Below, one piece after another: positions 9,847 through 22,325 of a DNA stretch of 64,000 bases. The DNA is from Euphorbia lathyris (taxonomy: Eukaryota > Streptophyta > Magnoliopsida > Malpighiales > Euphorbiaceae), in assembly GCF_963576675.1 (NCBI RefSeq), contig NC_088914.1, positions 15,417,001 to 15,481,000 on the forward strand. Direction: 5' to 3'. Each line of letters starts with the position of its first letter. Position 1 is the stretch's first letter. The position numbers and the translations under genes were made by a program. The notes beneath the pieces were generated by a model. That model was given only the letters and a program-made list of their open reading frames with translations. It did no database searches and was not told where the DNA came from.

Positions 9847-12065
9847 TTACGAAAAGTATTTCTTAAGCCTATCCAGATTGGTAGGTTCGGAGAACTCCAT
9901 GCCGTCCATAGTAGTTAGCTTACCGCCCCTTTACTTAGGATCTTCTTCACGAAAAAACGGTCCTTCCCAGTTTGGCCTAAACTTGCCCCTAGGGTCGGTG
10001 TGCGTCATTCGGATCTGTTTCAGCACCATGTCCCCTTCTTTGATAGGGATGGCCTTGACCTTTTTGTTGAAGGCTCGGGCCATCCTTCTCTGATATAACT
10101 GCACATGGTAAAGAGCCTCCATCCTTTTCTCGTCCACCAATGCTAACTGTTCACATTGCTTCTTCACCCATTCCGTCTCGGGAATCTCTGCTTCTACTGC
10201 GATTCTCAACGATCGCTTTTCAATTTCAATTGGGAGAACGACTTCTGCACCATATACTAAGGAGAACAGCGTTGCCCCAGTTGATGTTCTAACCGTCGTG
10301 CGATAAGCCCATAAAACGAGCGGAAGCTGCTCGTGCCAATTCCGATGCGACTCCACTGCCTTTACGAGGATCCTCTTAAGGTTCTTATTTGCGGCTTCCA
10401 CTGCCCCGTTAGCTTGCGGACGATATGGAGAAGACCTATGATGCTCAATTCCGTACTCCTGGAAGAGACTTCTCACCTCTCCTTGAAACTGGACCCCATT
10501 ATCCGTGATCATGTGATGAGGCACTCTGAACCTGGTGATTAGATGCTTTTCAATGAACTTCCTCATCTGCTTAGATCCTAACCTGCTAAACGACTCCGCC
10601 TCTACCCACTTGGTGAAGTAATCAATGGCAACGACAATGAATTTATGTCCATTCGATGCATTAGGTCTCACTTCTCCGATGATATCAATGCCCCAAGCTG
10701 GGAACGGCCAAACGGGTGCCAACACGTGCAGTTCCGTAGCCGGCAAGGGATTATAATCTCCGTGGATTTGACAATCATGGCATTTCTTTGCATATTCGTT
10801 ACAATCTCTTTCCATGGTGAGCCAATAGAAACCTTGCCTTACGATTTTCTTTGCTAGCGCTGTTCCTCCCATATGGGCTCCACAAATTCCCGAGTGTACT
10901 GACTCCATTGCCTCACTGGCTTCTCCCTCATCCAGGCACCTCAATTGTAATCCATCGGCATGTCTTTTGTAAAGCAAGTCATTGTGGATGGCGAACTGCT
11001 GAGCTAACCTTCTGATCACAACCTGATCCCTAAGTTCTGATTCTGCCGTGTATGTTCCACTTTTCATGAAGTTTACGATATCGAAATACCAAGGTTTCTC
11101 ATCCGCTCCCAACAACATTACGTCTTCATAGCACGGTTTGTGGGACCTCCTCAACACCAAAGGCTTCGAGGCAAGGTTTCGCGGATTATCCCACACCGAC
11201 ACTAATGTGGCCAAAGCATCCGCTGCTTGGTTCTGTGCTCGAGGAATGTGATAAAAGCGGCACTCGCTGAATCTCTGCGCTAACCCCTCCAGCTGGTCTA
11301 GGTATGGACGCAACCTTTCTTCCCTTACTTCCCAGTTTCCCTGTGCCTGCTCGATAATTAGTTTTGAGTCACCCCATATTTCAACATATGATGCTCCTAG
11401 CGCTGCTAACGACTCTAACCCGTAGATGCATGCTTCATACTCGGCCATATTATTGGTGAGAGGGAAGGATAACTTCTTCGCCATAGGGATCCTTTCTCCT
11501 TCCGGTGAGATAAGTAGCACTCCTACCCCGGCTCCATTCGAGTTAATTGCTCCATCGAAAAACATTTTCCATGGTATAACTTCTATTGCGTTCAAGTGCT
11601 CATCTGGGAAATCATAGTTTATCTCCTCCTTTTCCGTATTTAGAGGCTGATTGGCCAGAAATTCCGCTACGGCTCTCCCCTTAATAACCTTTTTCGTTAC
11701 ATATTCGATGTCGAATTCGGACAAGAGCAACAACCATCGGAGTTTGATAGAGATACTTCACGGGGTCCATCCGGGAAATGATGATGACTTTGTAAGATTG
11801 AAAATAGTGCCACAGTTTCTTTGATATCCATACTACTACCACGCACGTCTTTTCGATCATGCTATACTTAAGCTCATATTCCAGGAACTTCTTACTTAGA
11901 TAATACACCGCATGATCCACACCGGTGTCCCCTTCCTGGGCCAGCATTGCCCCAATTGATCGCTCCTCGATTGCTACGTATAGGAGAAGTGGTTTTCCAA
12001 GTTTAGGCGGTCTCAAAACCGGTGGATTAGACAAATAGTTCCGGACACTCTCCAATGCTTGCTGG
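9847..12065 (-). pseudogene. Gypsy Pol distal part: RNase H, archaeal-type RNase H, integrase
   Basis: Reading from 12065 leftward: RNase H 1 (LSNPPVL start, then VYYLSKKF), a frameshift with small deletion near 11740, a second RNase H of archaeal type (FFDGAINSNGAG, NNMAEYEA, GDSKLI, AADALA), the HHCC zinc finger (HSGICGAHMGG, CHDCQIHG), then the integrase core with WGIDIIG, TDNGVQF and the catalytic Glu in GAVEAANK. The dual RNase H is the hallmark of the Tat lineage. The C-terminal tail after GPFF is shifted twice and ends near 9847. The N-terminal side continues at 15124 across the inserted solo LTR. Confidence 0.9.
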
Positions 12066-12503
12066 TGTAGACACCGAGTCGGAGGACCTGTGACGAAAAC
12101 CTGAAAACAAGACGGTCGAAGCGATTGATTCCGGAAGTTTTGAAAAATATATAAAGAATAATAAGCGGAGGAAAATTAACGGCACGGCGCGGGCACGCAA
12201 CGGCATCCCGCACGCGGACGACGATGGTCGAACGCCCGCTTGACGGCTCGAGACGTGCGCGCGGCGTCCGTCGGACGCACCGCGAGTGGCACGCTCTCGA
12301 TGTCCGAGCAATGCCTGGGACCGCTGACGGTGCGCGCCCTCGTGGGCCGTTGAGCGCACGTGCCTGGCAGCGTGAGGCGCGCGTTCGGCGACCGCGACGT
12401 GCGAGCTTCTGGCTGCGTAGAACGCGCGCACGACAGCCATGGAGTGCACGCGTCCGACGGCGCGGGGGACGCCCCGAGGGTCGCCGGGCGGGCACCCGAC
12501 CAC

Positions 12504-12738
12504 GTCGGGCGAACGCCCAACGCGTCGGGAGGATGCCCGACGAGGATTGGGCGCGGGCGCCCAACCTCGCGTTGGGCGCTCGCCCAACGAAAGTTGGGCG
12601 ATCGCCCAACATTGTTGGGCGGCCGCCCAACTATTGTTGGGCGGCCGCCCAACAAGGTTGGGCGGTAGCCCAACACTAGGTTGGGCGGCCGCCCAACCAC
12701 AATGGGCGACGCCCAATTTTTTTTTGGGCGTCGCCCAT
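12504..12738. repeat. Array of 11 short GC-rich palindromes, copy B
   Basis: Eleven units of the GTTGGGCGNNCGCCCAAC type with centres such as GATC, GGCC (three times) and GTAG are spaced by 4-6 bp. Copy A lacks about two to three of the central units, so the array changes in length by whole units. It ends about 20 bp before the TATA box. Confidence 0.88.
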
Positions 12739-12758
12739 TGTTCCGGGATCCGTTTCCC

Positions 12759-12766
12759 TATATAAG
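12759..12766 (+). promoter_or_regulatory. TATA box of LTR copy B
   Basis: TATATAAG is set in a sequence shared with copy A. A GGATCC lies on each side, and the palindrome array is just upstream. It marks the U3/R boundary region. Confidence 0.65.
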
Positions 12767-13447
12767 GGCACGGATCCCAAGGTGAAAAGGGGCCTTTTTT
12801 TGAGAGGAAAAACTTTCTCACTCTAAACATTTTTAGAGTGAGAGCGAGTGGATTTTTTTGAGAAAAATATTTTTTTTCTCAAAAATTCCAAATTTCCTGA
12901 GTTCAATTTTTACTAAATTTTTATTAAAATCGGGAGCTCGCGGTTCGTGGAATCAATCGGCTTCGACTGTCAGATACCGAATCAAAGGTATTATCCGAGG
13001 ACTAGACTCTTTATTTTATTTAATTTATTTCTCTCCTTCTATTTATTTTTTTATGCTATAGTTTTTATTCCTTTAGTTATTTATTTATTTTGTCACGCTT
13101 TATTTAGTTAACGTATTTATTTCATTTTCGTTTCGTGTTAAATAAAATTCGGTTTTGTTTTAAAATAAAAACCTCGTTTTGGATATCCCAATACGAACCG
13201 TGATCAGATAAAAAGGTAGTTCGGGTATCGAAAATGTTGTAATTATAAGTTTTTTATTTAAAAGAGGTTTCCAAATAACGTTTTAAAATAAAAACATCGT
13301 TTTAGGAACTTCCGTTTTCGACTATGATCCATCTTTGGTAGTTCGGAAGTCCAAAACGATTGAATTAGATTTAATTTAATGCTTTTGAACAAATCTGGAA
13401 AATGTTGGAGTGCTGCTGTAATTTGCCAATTCCGTCACTAAAGGCTG

Positions 13448-13474
13448 TTTACCGACGGATTTTCCGTCGGTAAA
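13448..13474. repeat. Perfect hairpin in LTR copy B
   Basis: TTTACCGACGGA and its reverse complement are separated by three bases, as in copy A at 1136-1162. The motif resembles the CGTCGC-type ends of some CACTA elements, but there is no transposon around it. Confidence 0.85.
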
Positions 13475-13653
13475 TCTGCCAAAATGTAAAAAATGCCATT
13501 TCGGTCCCCTTTTCTTAACGTTTAGACTTTTAATCCTTAGTATATATACATATAGTTAAGTAATACATGTTTTTCAAATTATTTTAAAACTTTAGTATAT
13601 ATATTTATTTTAGAATGTTTATATATCATTTTTATTCTATTTTACAATATAAG

Positions 13654-13687
<34 letters not shown>

Positions 13688-15123
13688 TTTCCTTTCTATT
13701 AACTTAGGCTATGTTTAAATATTAGTTATTTGATATTTTGAGAAATAATGGATGGATATTAGTATATGTCATTTTTGGTATTTAAACTATATTAATTATG
13801 TACATATATGTATAGTTTTGGGAACATTTGGGTTATTTTGTTGATTATTGAAGGAAGTTATTTTTGGGTAAATATTATTTTCTTGTCCATAAGATTTACT
13901 TATTGTTTTAGCATTTTTAAAGTATAAGTGTATAGTACCTATTATTTCCATATACATAAAGTTCCCCTTATATCAATTTTTGGGGTTTTCATATCCTCCT
14001 TTTTGATTTGCTTGTATATATATATATGTCTAAATTATTTTCTCTATTCTTTTGGCCCATTCATGGGTCCATGTCTCAAATAGGCCTTGTTTGATTATAA
14101 GTCTTACTTTAAATTAGTGTCTTATTGTAATTATAATAGTTAGAGAGTCCATTAAATAAGTGGGGAAAATAAATCAAAAAAAGAGAGTTTTCAATTAAAT
14201 TATTTAAGCTAATGAGCTTTCTTAGATCTCTAATGTAGATAAATAGAGTCATTTTTGTTGATATTTCAAATCGTCTTCAAAACACCACGTTTTAAAACCT
14301 TAGTCCGTTCCAACGACGGATTAAGCGAACATTGTAATCAAAATCGTTTTCTTTGTTAATAATGGAGATTTTGAATCGCTTTCTTAATGAATTTGTACAA
14401 AATAAAATTGACTTGTATGTTTAACCACGTTTTCTTATTAAAAGGCTTTTACTTTAACGTTTTCAAATACTCGAGTCGTTCCAACGACGATTCGGGTAAA
14501 CTTCATCAAACGGGGTTTTAAAACGCACCTAAATCATTCCAACGACGATTAAGGTGCGAACCATGTAAATAAACTCGTTTTGGGGAAATAAGTTAGTATA
14601 GAATAAACACATAACATAACATTTAAATACGGTTGTAAATAAATCACTTCTTTTCCTCCCCTCTCTGTGTATGTATAAACATAAATGGGTGATTCTTTAC
14701 TGATGTGGCGTTTCAATATCATATGCTCAAAACGGTTTCTAAAAAGAGAAAGAAAAGGGTTTCAAATGAATTTTAAACTTAAGGAAGTATACGATTAGTC
14801 CGTTATCACCTAACATGCTGAGTAGGAGGCCGGTGGTTCATAACCGGGCGATGTTGGGGTGCCTAGTAGCCTTTCTCCGGAAAGGAGCTAGCCTTCTCGG
14901 CTCGTACCTAAGTTTCCCGAACCCACACCGGTCTCCCGCAAGGGATCGGTGTTCATTTTCCCATTCGTGGGTGGCGACTCTTCCATATCTCCGAGCTCCG
15001 GTCCTGTCGAGCAGCTTGATTCCACGATTGGTTGCTTTCGGCGCCAATCACCGCTTACGTCGCCATGAGGTTGTCCACCCCCCGGTCCTCCCGGGAGATT
15101 AGGCCGCGACACCTTGTCTAACA

Positions 15124-17449
15124 GCTGGCACTTATCATTCCAAACCGTGGGTTGATCTTTCCGTAGCAGCTTAAAGATCGGCTCGCAGATCGCAGTGAGT
15201 CGTGCTATGAACCGACTGATATACTGAACCTGCCCCAGAAATCCTCTCACTTCTTTCTCATTTTTTGGTGCCGGCATTTCCTGTATGGCCTTTACCTTGT
15301 CGGGATCCACCTCGATCCCCTTGTTACCAATCACGTAGCCTAAGACTTTCCCCGATAAAATGCCAAAGAAGCACTTCTTCGGGTTCAACCTTAGCTTGAA
15401 TTCTGCAATTCGGGCCAAAAACTTCTCAAGTGCAGCGAAATGCCCCTCTTTTGTCTCCGACTTGAGCATCATGTCGTCCACATAGACTTCCACCTCTTTG
15501 TGTATCATATCGTGGAACAGTGCTGTAGCCATCCGTTGATAAGTTGCCCCAGCATTTTTCAATCCAAATGGCATTACTCTATAACAGTACGTTCCCCACT
15601 CAGTTGTGAACGAGGTCTTTGCTTTGTGCTTTTCGGCCATCTGAACTTGCATGTAGCCCATGAAGCCGTCCATATTCGTGTGCAAGACGCTCGACACTGC
15701 ACTGTCGATTAGTACATCGATGTGAGGCAATGCAAACTCATCTTTGGGGCACGCCTTGTTGAGATCTCTATAATCGACGCACATTCTCACTTTGCCGTCC
15801 TTCTTCGCGATTGGCACTACATTTGCGACCCAAGTGGGATAGTCGATTACTTCGATGAAACCTGCTTCTAACTATTTCTTCACTTCTTCTCTGATCTTAT
15901 CTGCCCATTCCGGCCTCATGCGTCGGAGTTTCTGTTTCACAGGCTTAGCATCGGGGTATGTCGGAATACGATGAGTTACGATTGATTGGTCGATTCCCGG
16001 CATGTCTTCGTATGTCCAAGCAAACACTATTTCGTATTTTTTAATTATTCTCTCAAATTCTTTCCTCTCTCCAGTAGTTAATTCTTGAGCAATTTGTATA
16101 AGTTTAGGATTTTCATCCGTGCCAAGATTGAAAGTTGACATTTCTATTGTATTGATTTCAAATGTAGGCATGTTATATGAATGAGGATGCATGGAATGAT
16201 CAGAATCAACATCAAGCAAGTAAGCAAAATCAGAATTCATTTTATTGATAGTATTGGCGAGTACATCATCAAATTCGAATAAAGCAGTAATACAATTATC
16301 ATCATCGGGGTTCTCGGGTTTCTCATAAGACTTGGAGGTACCGGGCTCGTCCACTGCTCCCACAGTGGCTTCCATTGTGACGAGCATCTCCTCGGCATTC
16401 AGATCTAACATCATGATCTCTTCGACGAAGCAGCTTGCTTCTCCTTTGCCCCAGCTGGTGACATCGTTGAAAATCTCGAAGCCCGACAGAATCTTTCCTT
16501 CGGTGCTAGTCCATGATTCGGGAGTCCCAGAATAAACCCTCCCGTGACCCTCATTCATAAAATACTTCTTTAGGCCTACTTTCCCTTCAGTGCCCGTGTT
16601 GGACGAACCTCCCAGCTCATATCCCAAACCCCTCCGGGTTTTCTGACTCTTGAAGTTCGGAGATTCTGGCAACCCTTGATGGTGTGCTCCCAAGCCCATA
16701 CCGGGGATAAAACCCCCTTTCATCATCTTCACCACATCGGTGGTCATACTGGACTCGTAGATCCCAGAAACCTGGAATCCAGAGAAAAGTTGAGGCTCAA
16801 TTCCCAATGCAGCCACTGAACTTAGCTTCTCGGCTCGGATAGTCACTATCTCCTCCCCGAAGGGGAATTTGATCATTTGGTGGAGCGTGGAGGGCACACC
16901 TCCTAGTTTATGGAACCATGGGCGTCCCAACAACACAGCAAAGGTCACTGGTATATCCAGCACAGTGAACTCAGTTTCTTCTTCATGCGGCCCTACTTTC
17001 AGCTTGGCCTTAAAGACTCCTTCAATGTGCCTACGACTATCATCATAGGCCTTGATCACGGTTTCTGAGGCAGTGAAATCCCCTCTTTCTACTCCCAATT
17101 TGGACAAGAGTTTCAGCGGGCAAACATTAATGGCCGATCCATCATCAACCATCACACAGCTAGTTTTCTTTCCATTAATTTCAGCTCGGATGTATAAGGG
17201 CTTGTTGTGAGCTTTCCCCTCTTCCGGGAGATCTTCGTCGGTGAAGGCTATTTCAGTTCTCTTTCGGGCCATGATTGCCCCTACTAGCGCTGTCGGCTCA
17301 GTATCGTTAGCGATGACCAAATTCTTCAGCTCTTTCATCAAATTCTCACGGTGGTACTTGGAATGGCACAAGACTTCCCACACGGTAGACTTGGCTTGTG
17401 TTTTCTTCAACTGCTCGAGGACGTTTAATAGGCCCAATTTGGAGCGCAA
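15124..17449 (-). pseudogene. Gypsy protease, G-patch-like segment and reverse transcriptase (N-terminal part)
   Basis: The frame opens near 17449 with a linker before protease. The aspartic protease site reads MVDDGSAINVCP, so DDGS replaces the usual DTGS/DSGS. A glycine-rich stretch (GMGLGAHHQG ... RGLGYE) about 240-280 residues in resembles a G-patch. RT follows, with TAG at 15872-15874 in place of a likely Gln codon, then VDYRDLNK, MDGFMGYMQ, FGLKNAGATYQR and the catalytic YVDDMM. The region ends at 15124 at the solo LTR. The stop and the frame change from gag make it inactive. Confidence 0.88.
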
Positions 17450-19295
17450 AACACTCTGCGGTCCTATCCTTAGCTTTCTGGTACTTCTCTAGGAATAGAT
17501 CGGACAACTGTTCCCAATCGTGCTTGCAGGAGTCGGGCAATGAGTGGAACCACCTCAAAGGCTCGTCTATTAACGAATGGTGGAACCACTGAGCAACCTC
17601 GTCCACTCCAAAGGATTCAACAAACATATCATGCATATACTCGCGCAGGTGCACATCGGGATTCTCCACTCCACTGAATAAACTCAACTCTGGCACAATG
17701 GTTCGAGACGACCCTTCCCCGGTCTCTTCGACACTATCTTCATCATACGGTGCTCCGCCGTCTATTCCTTCATCCATCGGTTCATCCTCCTGCTCCTCGC
17801 CCAAAAAGGATACATATAAACCATTTCCCACATTACTCTGCTCATCGGAGTCCAACAACTCCTCTTCGTTCGCCCTGAAGGATTCCATCACCAAACTCTC
17901 TTCGAGCCCAGACCCAATCATGCTCACCCTATGGTTAGGCAACGGATTACGCCTAGTGGAAGGGTTCGCCGATGAAGGATCAGCTATCTTCTTCTCCTCA
18001 ATCAAATCTTGGATCTCATGCTTCAACCTCTCACAGTTCTCAATATTGTGCCCATAATTACTGTGGAACTCGCAGTACCCCCTAGCTTGTATCTGCGGAG
18101 TAGGTGGTGCTTTATTATAAGGAGTGAGGGCTTTCAACAATCCCTTTTTCTGCAACCGTTCAAAAACTTTTGCGTAGGTCTGATCAAACTTGGCAAACTG
18201 CCTTTTCTCGATAGCATTAAGTTCAAGCACTTTCACCGCAGTAGATTCTGTACTCGCGCTTGGCCCTCCGGCACTATATCCAGACTTCGTCCACTTGGTA
18301 TAAGCTTTCTTCGGCTCACCATCCCCCTCTACTGTCAAGGCACAACTATAAATCTTATTGAAATCGGTAAAAGGCATATACCGCAGCTCATTCTTAATGT
18401 ACGGCAAAGTGTTGCCAATTACCATTCGGATCTGATCCTGCTCAAGCGGCTTCTGCTTCATAACTTCCGCCTTGGCTCTCCACCTCCTTACAAAATCGGA
18501 CAAAGACTCACCAGTTTGCTGCTTAGTGCTCTCCAGCTCTTTCAGCGTAACCTCAAGCATAGTGTTGAAACTATATTGAGCGATGAATGACTTCGCCAAC
18601 TCCTTCCAATCTCTCTTTGTCACCAACGGCAACGCATGAAACCACACGAGGGCAGCCCCCTCCAGGTAAGTATTGAACAGTCCAAGAACTTGTTCCTCAG
18701 TCAAGATCATATGTTTCATCACAGCAACATACTGATTCATGTGAGCGGTAGGATCCCCAGTTCCATCGAACTTCTTCATGTCAGGGAGTCAGAATTTCAA
18801 AGGCAAAGCAGTTTCCGATAAACAGTTCTTCAAGTTATAAAAGTCCTGACTCCCGGAGCTTCCCCCACGCAGATCCTGCACCTCCTGAGTGATGTGCTGC
18901 TTCCATTCCTCTTCCTTAGCTTTTTCCTTCTCAAGCTGTTTCTGGATGTAATCCTGATAGTCATCCTCATTCCCGAAGCGGGGACCAGTGTTCACCTCAT
19001 TCTCAGCGCGCTTACTACCACTCTTGTTATCCTTCAACGCCAGCTCAGCTAGCTGGGCCAAAATTGTGGCTAACTGATCATTAATGTTGTTCACAGAGTT
19101 CTCCAATTCGGCCACCTTTTCGTCGATCGCAGACATACTGGGTGAAGACTGAGTATACTCGGACGAAGATGATTTAGAAGCCACAACTGTCGATTCAGAA
19201 CTGTCAATCTGTAGCTGATCAAACTGCCTGACTAGCCGGTTACTCTCGCGAAACCACAACCGCTTAATGATGAAGTCTGCGTGAACGGCATCCAT
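17346..19295 (-). pseudogene. Gypsy Gag with zinc knuckle and a second Gag-like segment
   Basis: The start at 19295 gives MDAVHADF, then a coiled-coil, Glu/Lys-rich stretch. A TGA at 18789-18791 interrupts the frame just before KKFDGTGDP, the start of the retrotrans_gag domain (ALVWFHALP, DWKELAKSFIAQY). A zinc-knuckle-like CEFHSNYGHNIENC follows. About 370-450 residues after KKFDG there is a second region of the same kind (LRWFHSLP, DWEQLSDLFLEKY). The frame is lost near 17440, where the protease frame takes over. Confidence 0.85.
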
Positions 19296-21205
19296 TAGTA
19301 TGTATGCATGATTTTATATGCATGATTCGTGGTGTGTGCATTTATTTACTTACGGATATATAAGATAAGAAGAACAAACGTTAGTCTAAATACATGTATC
19401 ACAACATCTCTCTTCCCCCTTATTCCTCCACACACTCGATGGTCCAAGTCTCTTTCCTAGGATTTTGGTTTGGGGCTCACATTGCAGTCCAAGGGACACG
19501 TGATGCCGTCGATTATTGCGGAAAAGTAAATCATCCATCAGACAATACAGTTCGTTTTGACATATCAACGTTCAGTGACTAAGATATCGACCAAATGGAT
19601 TGTCCTTTCGAATAGCTCGTCTTTTGTTATGTCGCGAGACGCATTAGTTCGGGTTTTGATTCCCTTTTGAGCGTATCTCGGATTTAGACGCGGTACGAGT
19701 TATTCTTCTGGTTCAATCGTTCGTTATTGACAATGACTCGTTCCCTTTTATTCGCGTGGGTTCGTGTCTTAATTTTTGGATTATGACAGGATCTTTTGGA
19801 TCTATCGAGAGACGTAACCACGTGTTCGTTTAGTGATGAAATCACTTTTTTTGGATTTATTTTAGGGAACGGACTCATCGCGTAACGTGTTTGTTTTTAG
19901 CGTCAAGAATCCGTTTGCTCATTTTGGCTACGTGAGAAGACGGCGAGTCTTATTTGAGCGCACGGTAATCTTTTGGCCAGCAACAAGTTTTTTATTTCTT
20001 CCAATTTACGGGATATATCATCCTAGCGTGGTTATAGAAAATCAACGTTTCGTTGAATCGCATGCTTATTCGAAGCAGGGATATTACCGTTCTTTTTCAT
20101 TTAGGCACGAGTTAAGCAAACCGCATGTCGGGCCATATTTCTTGTAGTTTTGGTAACGGTCGAAATGATCGAGCCATTAGTCAAACCCACAGTCTCGTCC
20201 ATATGGTGCAATCATGCAGTTTCTTAGTTCGGCTTCGTGATGTTAAGCGGCATATATACTCGTTCGAGGCACGTATTCAACAGCATTGGTTCATTTTCTT
20301 TAACTACTCTCGGGATTGACATATATCGTAGATACGGAATGATCTTGGTCGGTTTCATTTTTTTTTATTTTCTTTAGTCACTTTTGCGGATACATCCATT
20401 TCTCTTAAGAACAACACAAGGTGTAATGTAAGAGTTCTTTTTTTATTCAGAAGGGACGGGCCACATTTATGAAACTCTTTACGTTACAACGGGGTCGTTC
20501 AAAGCAGAAATGTTCTTCGTTTTCGTTTTGTCATAATCTCGCTTTATCCCAACGTATTTAAAGAATGTGAGTAACGGCTATCGTTAATATAGTCTTTTGA
20601 ATCGAGATATAACTATCCTTAATACCAAGCCGATTTGTACTAATACGTGCTTACATCACAACATATTTCCTGAACATGTGCCTTCTTTGGGACACGGAAA
20701 GGGACCAGACGGGTCGCACAAGTTCATTCATATGAGATGACTAAGTCGTCTTTAGTTCGAATCGTTTCGATGCTTTGGGGTAGTTTATATATCGGTTTAA
20801 GAGTATATATTAACGCATCGTTTCATTTCCTTTACATATTTTAGGATTTAGACACGTATCATGGCAATTTGAAAACACGAACTGATTCATTCATCACATA
20901 AAAAATGGTAATAGGTAATCCTATGGCAACTTCTAAAGCTACTATATGCTGACACGGCTGATCGCGGGACCTCACAGGACTGCACAAATTCGCCCCTAAC
21001 GAATGGATGGGGACCCTTTGGCGCTTTACTGTAAGGGGGAACTTACACTAGCCTCTTTCGAGCGACGAATCGACTCTCGTTAGAGGTTTCGCAGAAATTA
21101 CCCAAAAGGTTTGCAATAATGCTTATGAATTCATACGAAAAGAAATAATACAATCCGTCCCCGTTAAGGGCTTAATACACACCTTCCGGAATCAAATTTC
21201 TCGCT
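19296..21205 (-). other. Leader of the outer Gypsy element
   Basis: There are 1.9 kb between primer-binding site and gag with no convincing ORF. Some Tat/Ogre elements carry an extra ORF here; none is visible in this copy. The sequence is of mixed composition and not repeated elsewhere in the window. Confidence 0.6.
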
Positions 21206-21223
21206 TCCCCAACAGAGTCGCCA
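21206..21223 (-). other. Primer-binding site of the outer Gypsy element
   Basis: On the minus strand TGGCGACTCTGTTGGGGA begins two bases after the LTR end (ACCTACA). It starts with TGG, as required to pair with a tRNA CCA end. From memory it resembles the tRNA-Arg site reported for Ogre elements; the tRNA identity was not checked. Confidence 0.7.
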
Positions 21224-21789
21224 CTTGTAGGTGCCGCGGCCTCGCCCGGACGGACCGGGGGGTGGACACCGTTGACGACAGATGTTGTGATTGGCGCCGA
21301 AAGCAACCAATCGCGGAATCAAGCTGCTCGGCAGGGCCAGAGCTCGGAGTATGGAAGAGTCGCCACCCACGAATGGGAAAATGAACACCGATCCCTTGCG
21401 GGAGACCGGTGTGGGTTCGGGAAACTTAGGTACGAGCCGAGAAGGCTAGCTCCTTTCCAGAGAAAGGCTACTAGGCACCCCGACATCGCCCGATTATGAA
21501 CCACCGGCCTTCTACTTAGCGTGTTAGGCGATAACGGACTAATCGCATATTTCTTTAAGTTTAAAATTCATTTGAAACCTTTTCTTTCTCGCTTTGAAAA
21601 CCGTTTTGAGCATGTTATTTGAGAGCCATTTTAGTAAAGAATCACCCATTTTGCATAAATTTAAAGTACATAGGAGAGAGAGGGAGAAGAAAGAATTGAT
21701 TTATTCACAGTGTGATTTTATGCTTTAAACTATACACTAACTCGAAGCTAATCTCATTCCCCCAAAAAACGAGTTTATTTACATGGTTC

Positions 21790-22058
21790 GTACCTTAATC
21801 GTCGTTGGAACGATTTAGGTACGTTTCAAAATCCTATTAATTTTCATGATATCGACTCGAATCGCCGTTGGAACGACTCGAACGTTTGAAAACGTGAGAT
21901 GAGAAGCTTTAACAAAAAACATGATTAAGCATACAAGTCTATTTATTTTTGTACAAAATCATTTCGGAAAGGAAAACGATTCAAAACTCTATTATTTACA
22001 ATTAAAAGACGGTTTTAATTACAAGGTTCGCTTAATCCGCCGTTGGAACGAATTAAGG
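21790..22058. repeat. Stem-loop modules in LTR copy C
   Basis: The same three modules as at 55-317. In the first, the outer arms read GTACCT and AGGTAC where copies A and B have GCACCT and AGGTGC. Both strands of one base pair have changed together, so the stem is kept. Confidence 0.7.
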
Positions 22059-22325
22059 TTTTAAAACGTGATATTTTGGAAATCCATTGAAAGTGGTAAA
22101 GAATCAAAAACCTTTTATTTACATTTGGAACCTCTAAAAACCGTTAGTTTAAATAATCAAGTTGGAAACTCATTTTTATGGATTATTTTCCCTTCTTCAC
22201 TCAATTTATGACTTACTTAAGCATAATCTCAATAATGAACCAAAATCCACCAAATGAAACCAATTTGAAACATAAACACCTAAATGTCAAAAGAGTAAGA
22301 ACAAAAAAGAACATATACATATATA

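Larger units (their letters stand above)
12066..15123 (+). mobile_element. Solo LTR, copy B, inserted in Gypsy RT
   Basis: It begins TGTAGACACC and ends TGTCTAACA, and is flanked by the 5-bp target duplication GCTGG (12061-12065 and 15124-15128). Removing it and one GCTGG rejoins the RT reading frame exactly. The sense strand is plus: GC-rich U3 with palindromes, TATA box at 12759, then about 2.3 kb of AT-rich downstream sequence. There is no internal region, so it is a solo LTR left by recombination between the two LTRs of an earlier full element. Confidence 0.92.
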
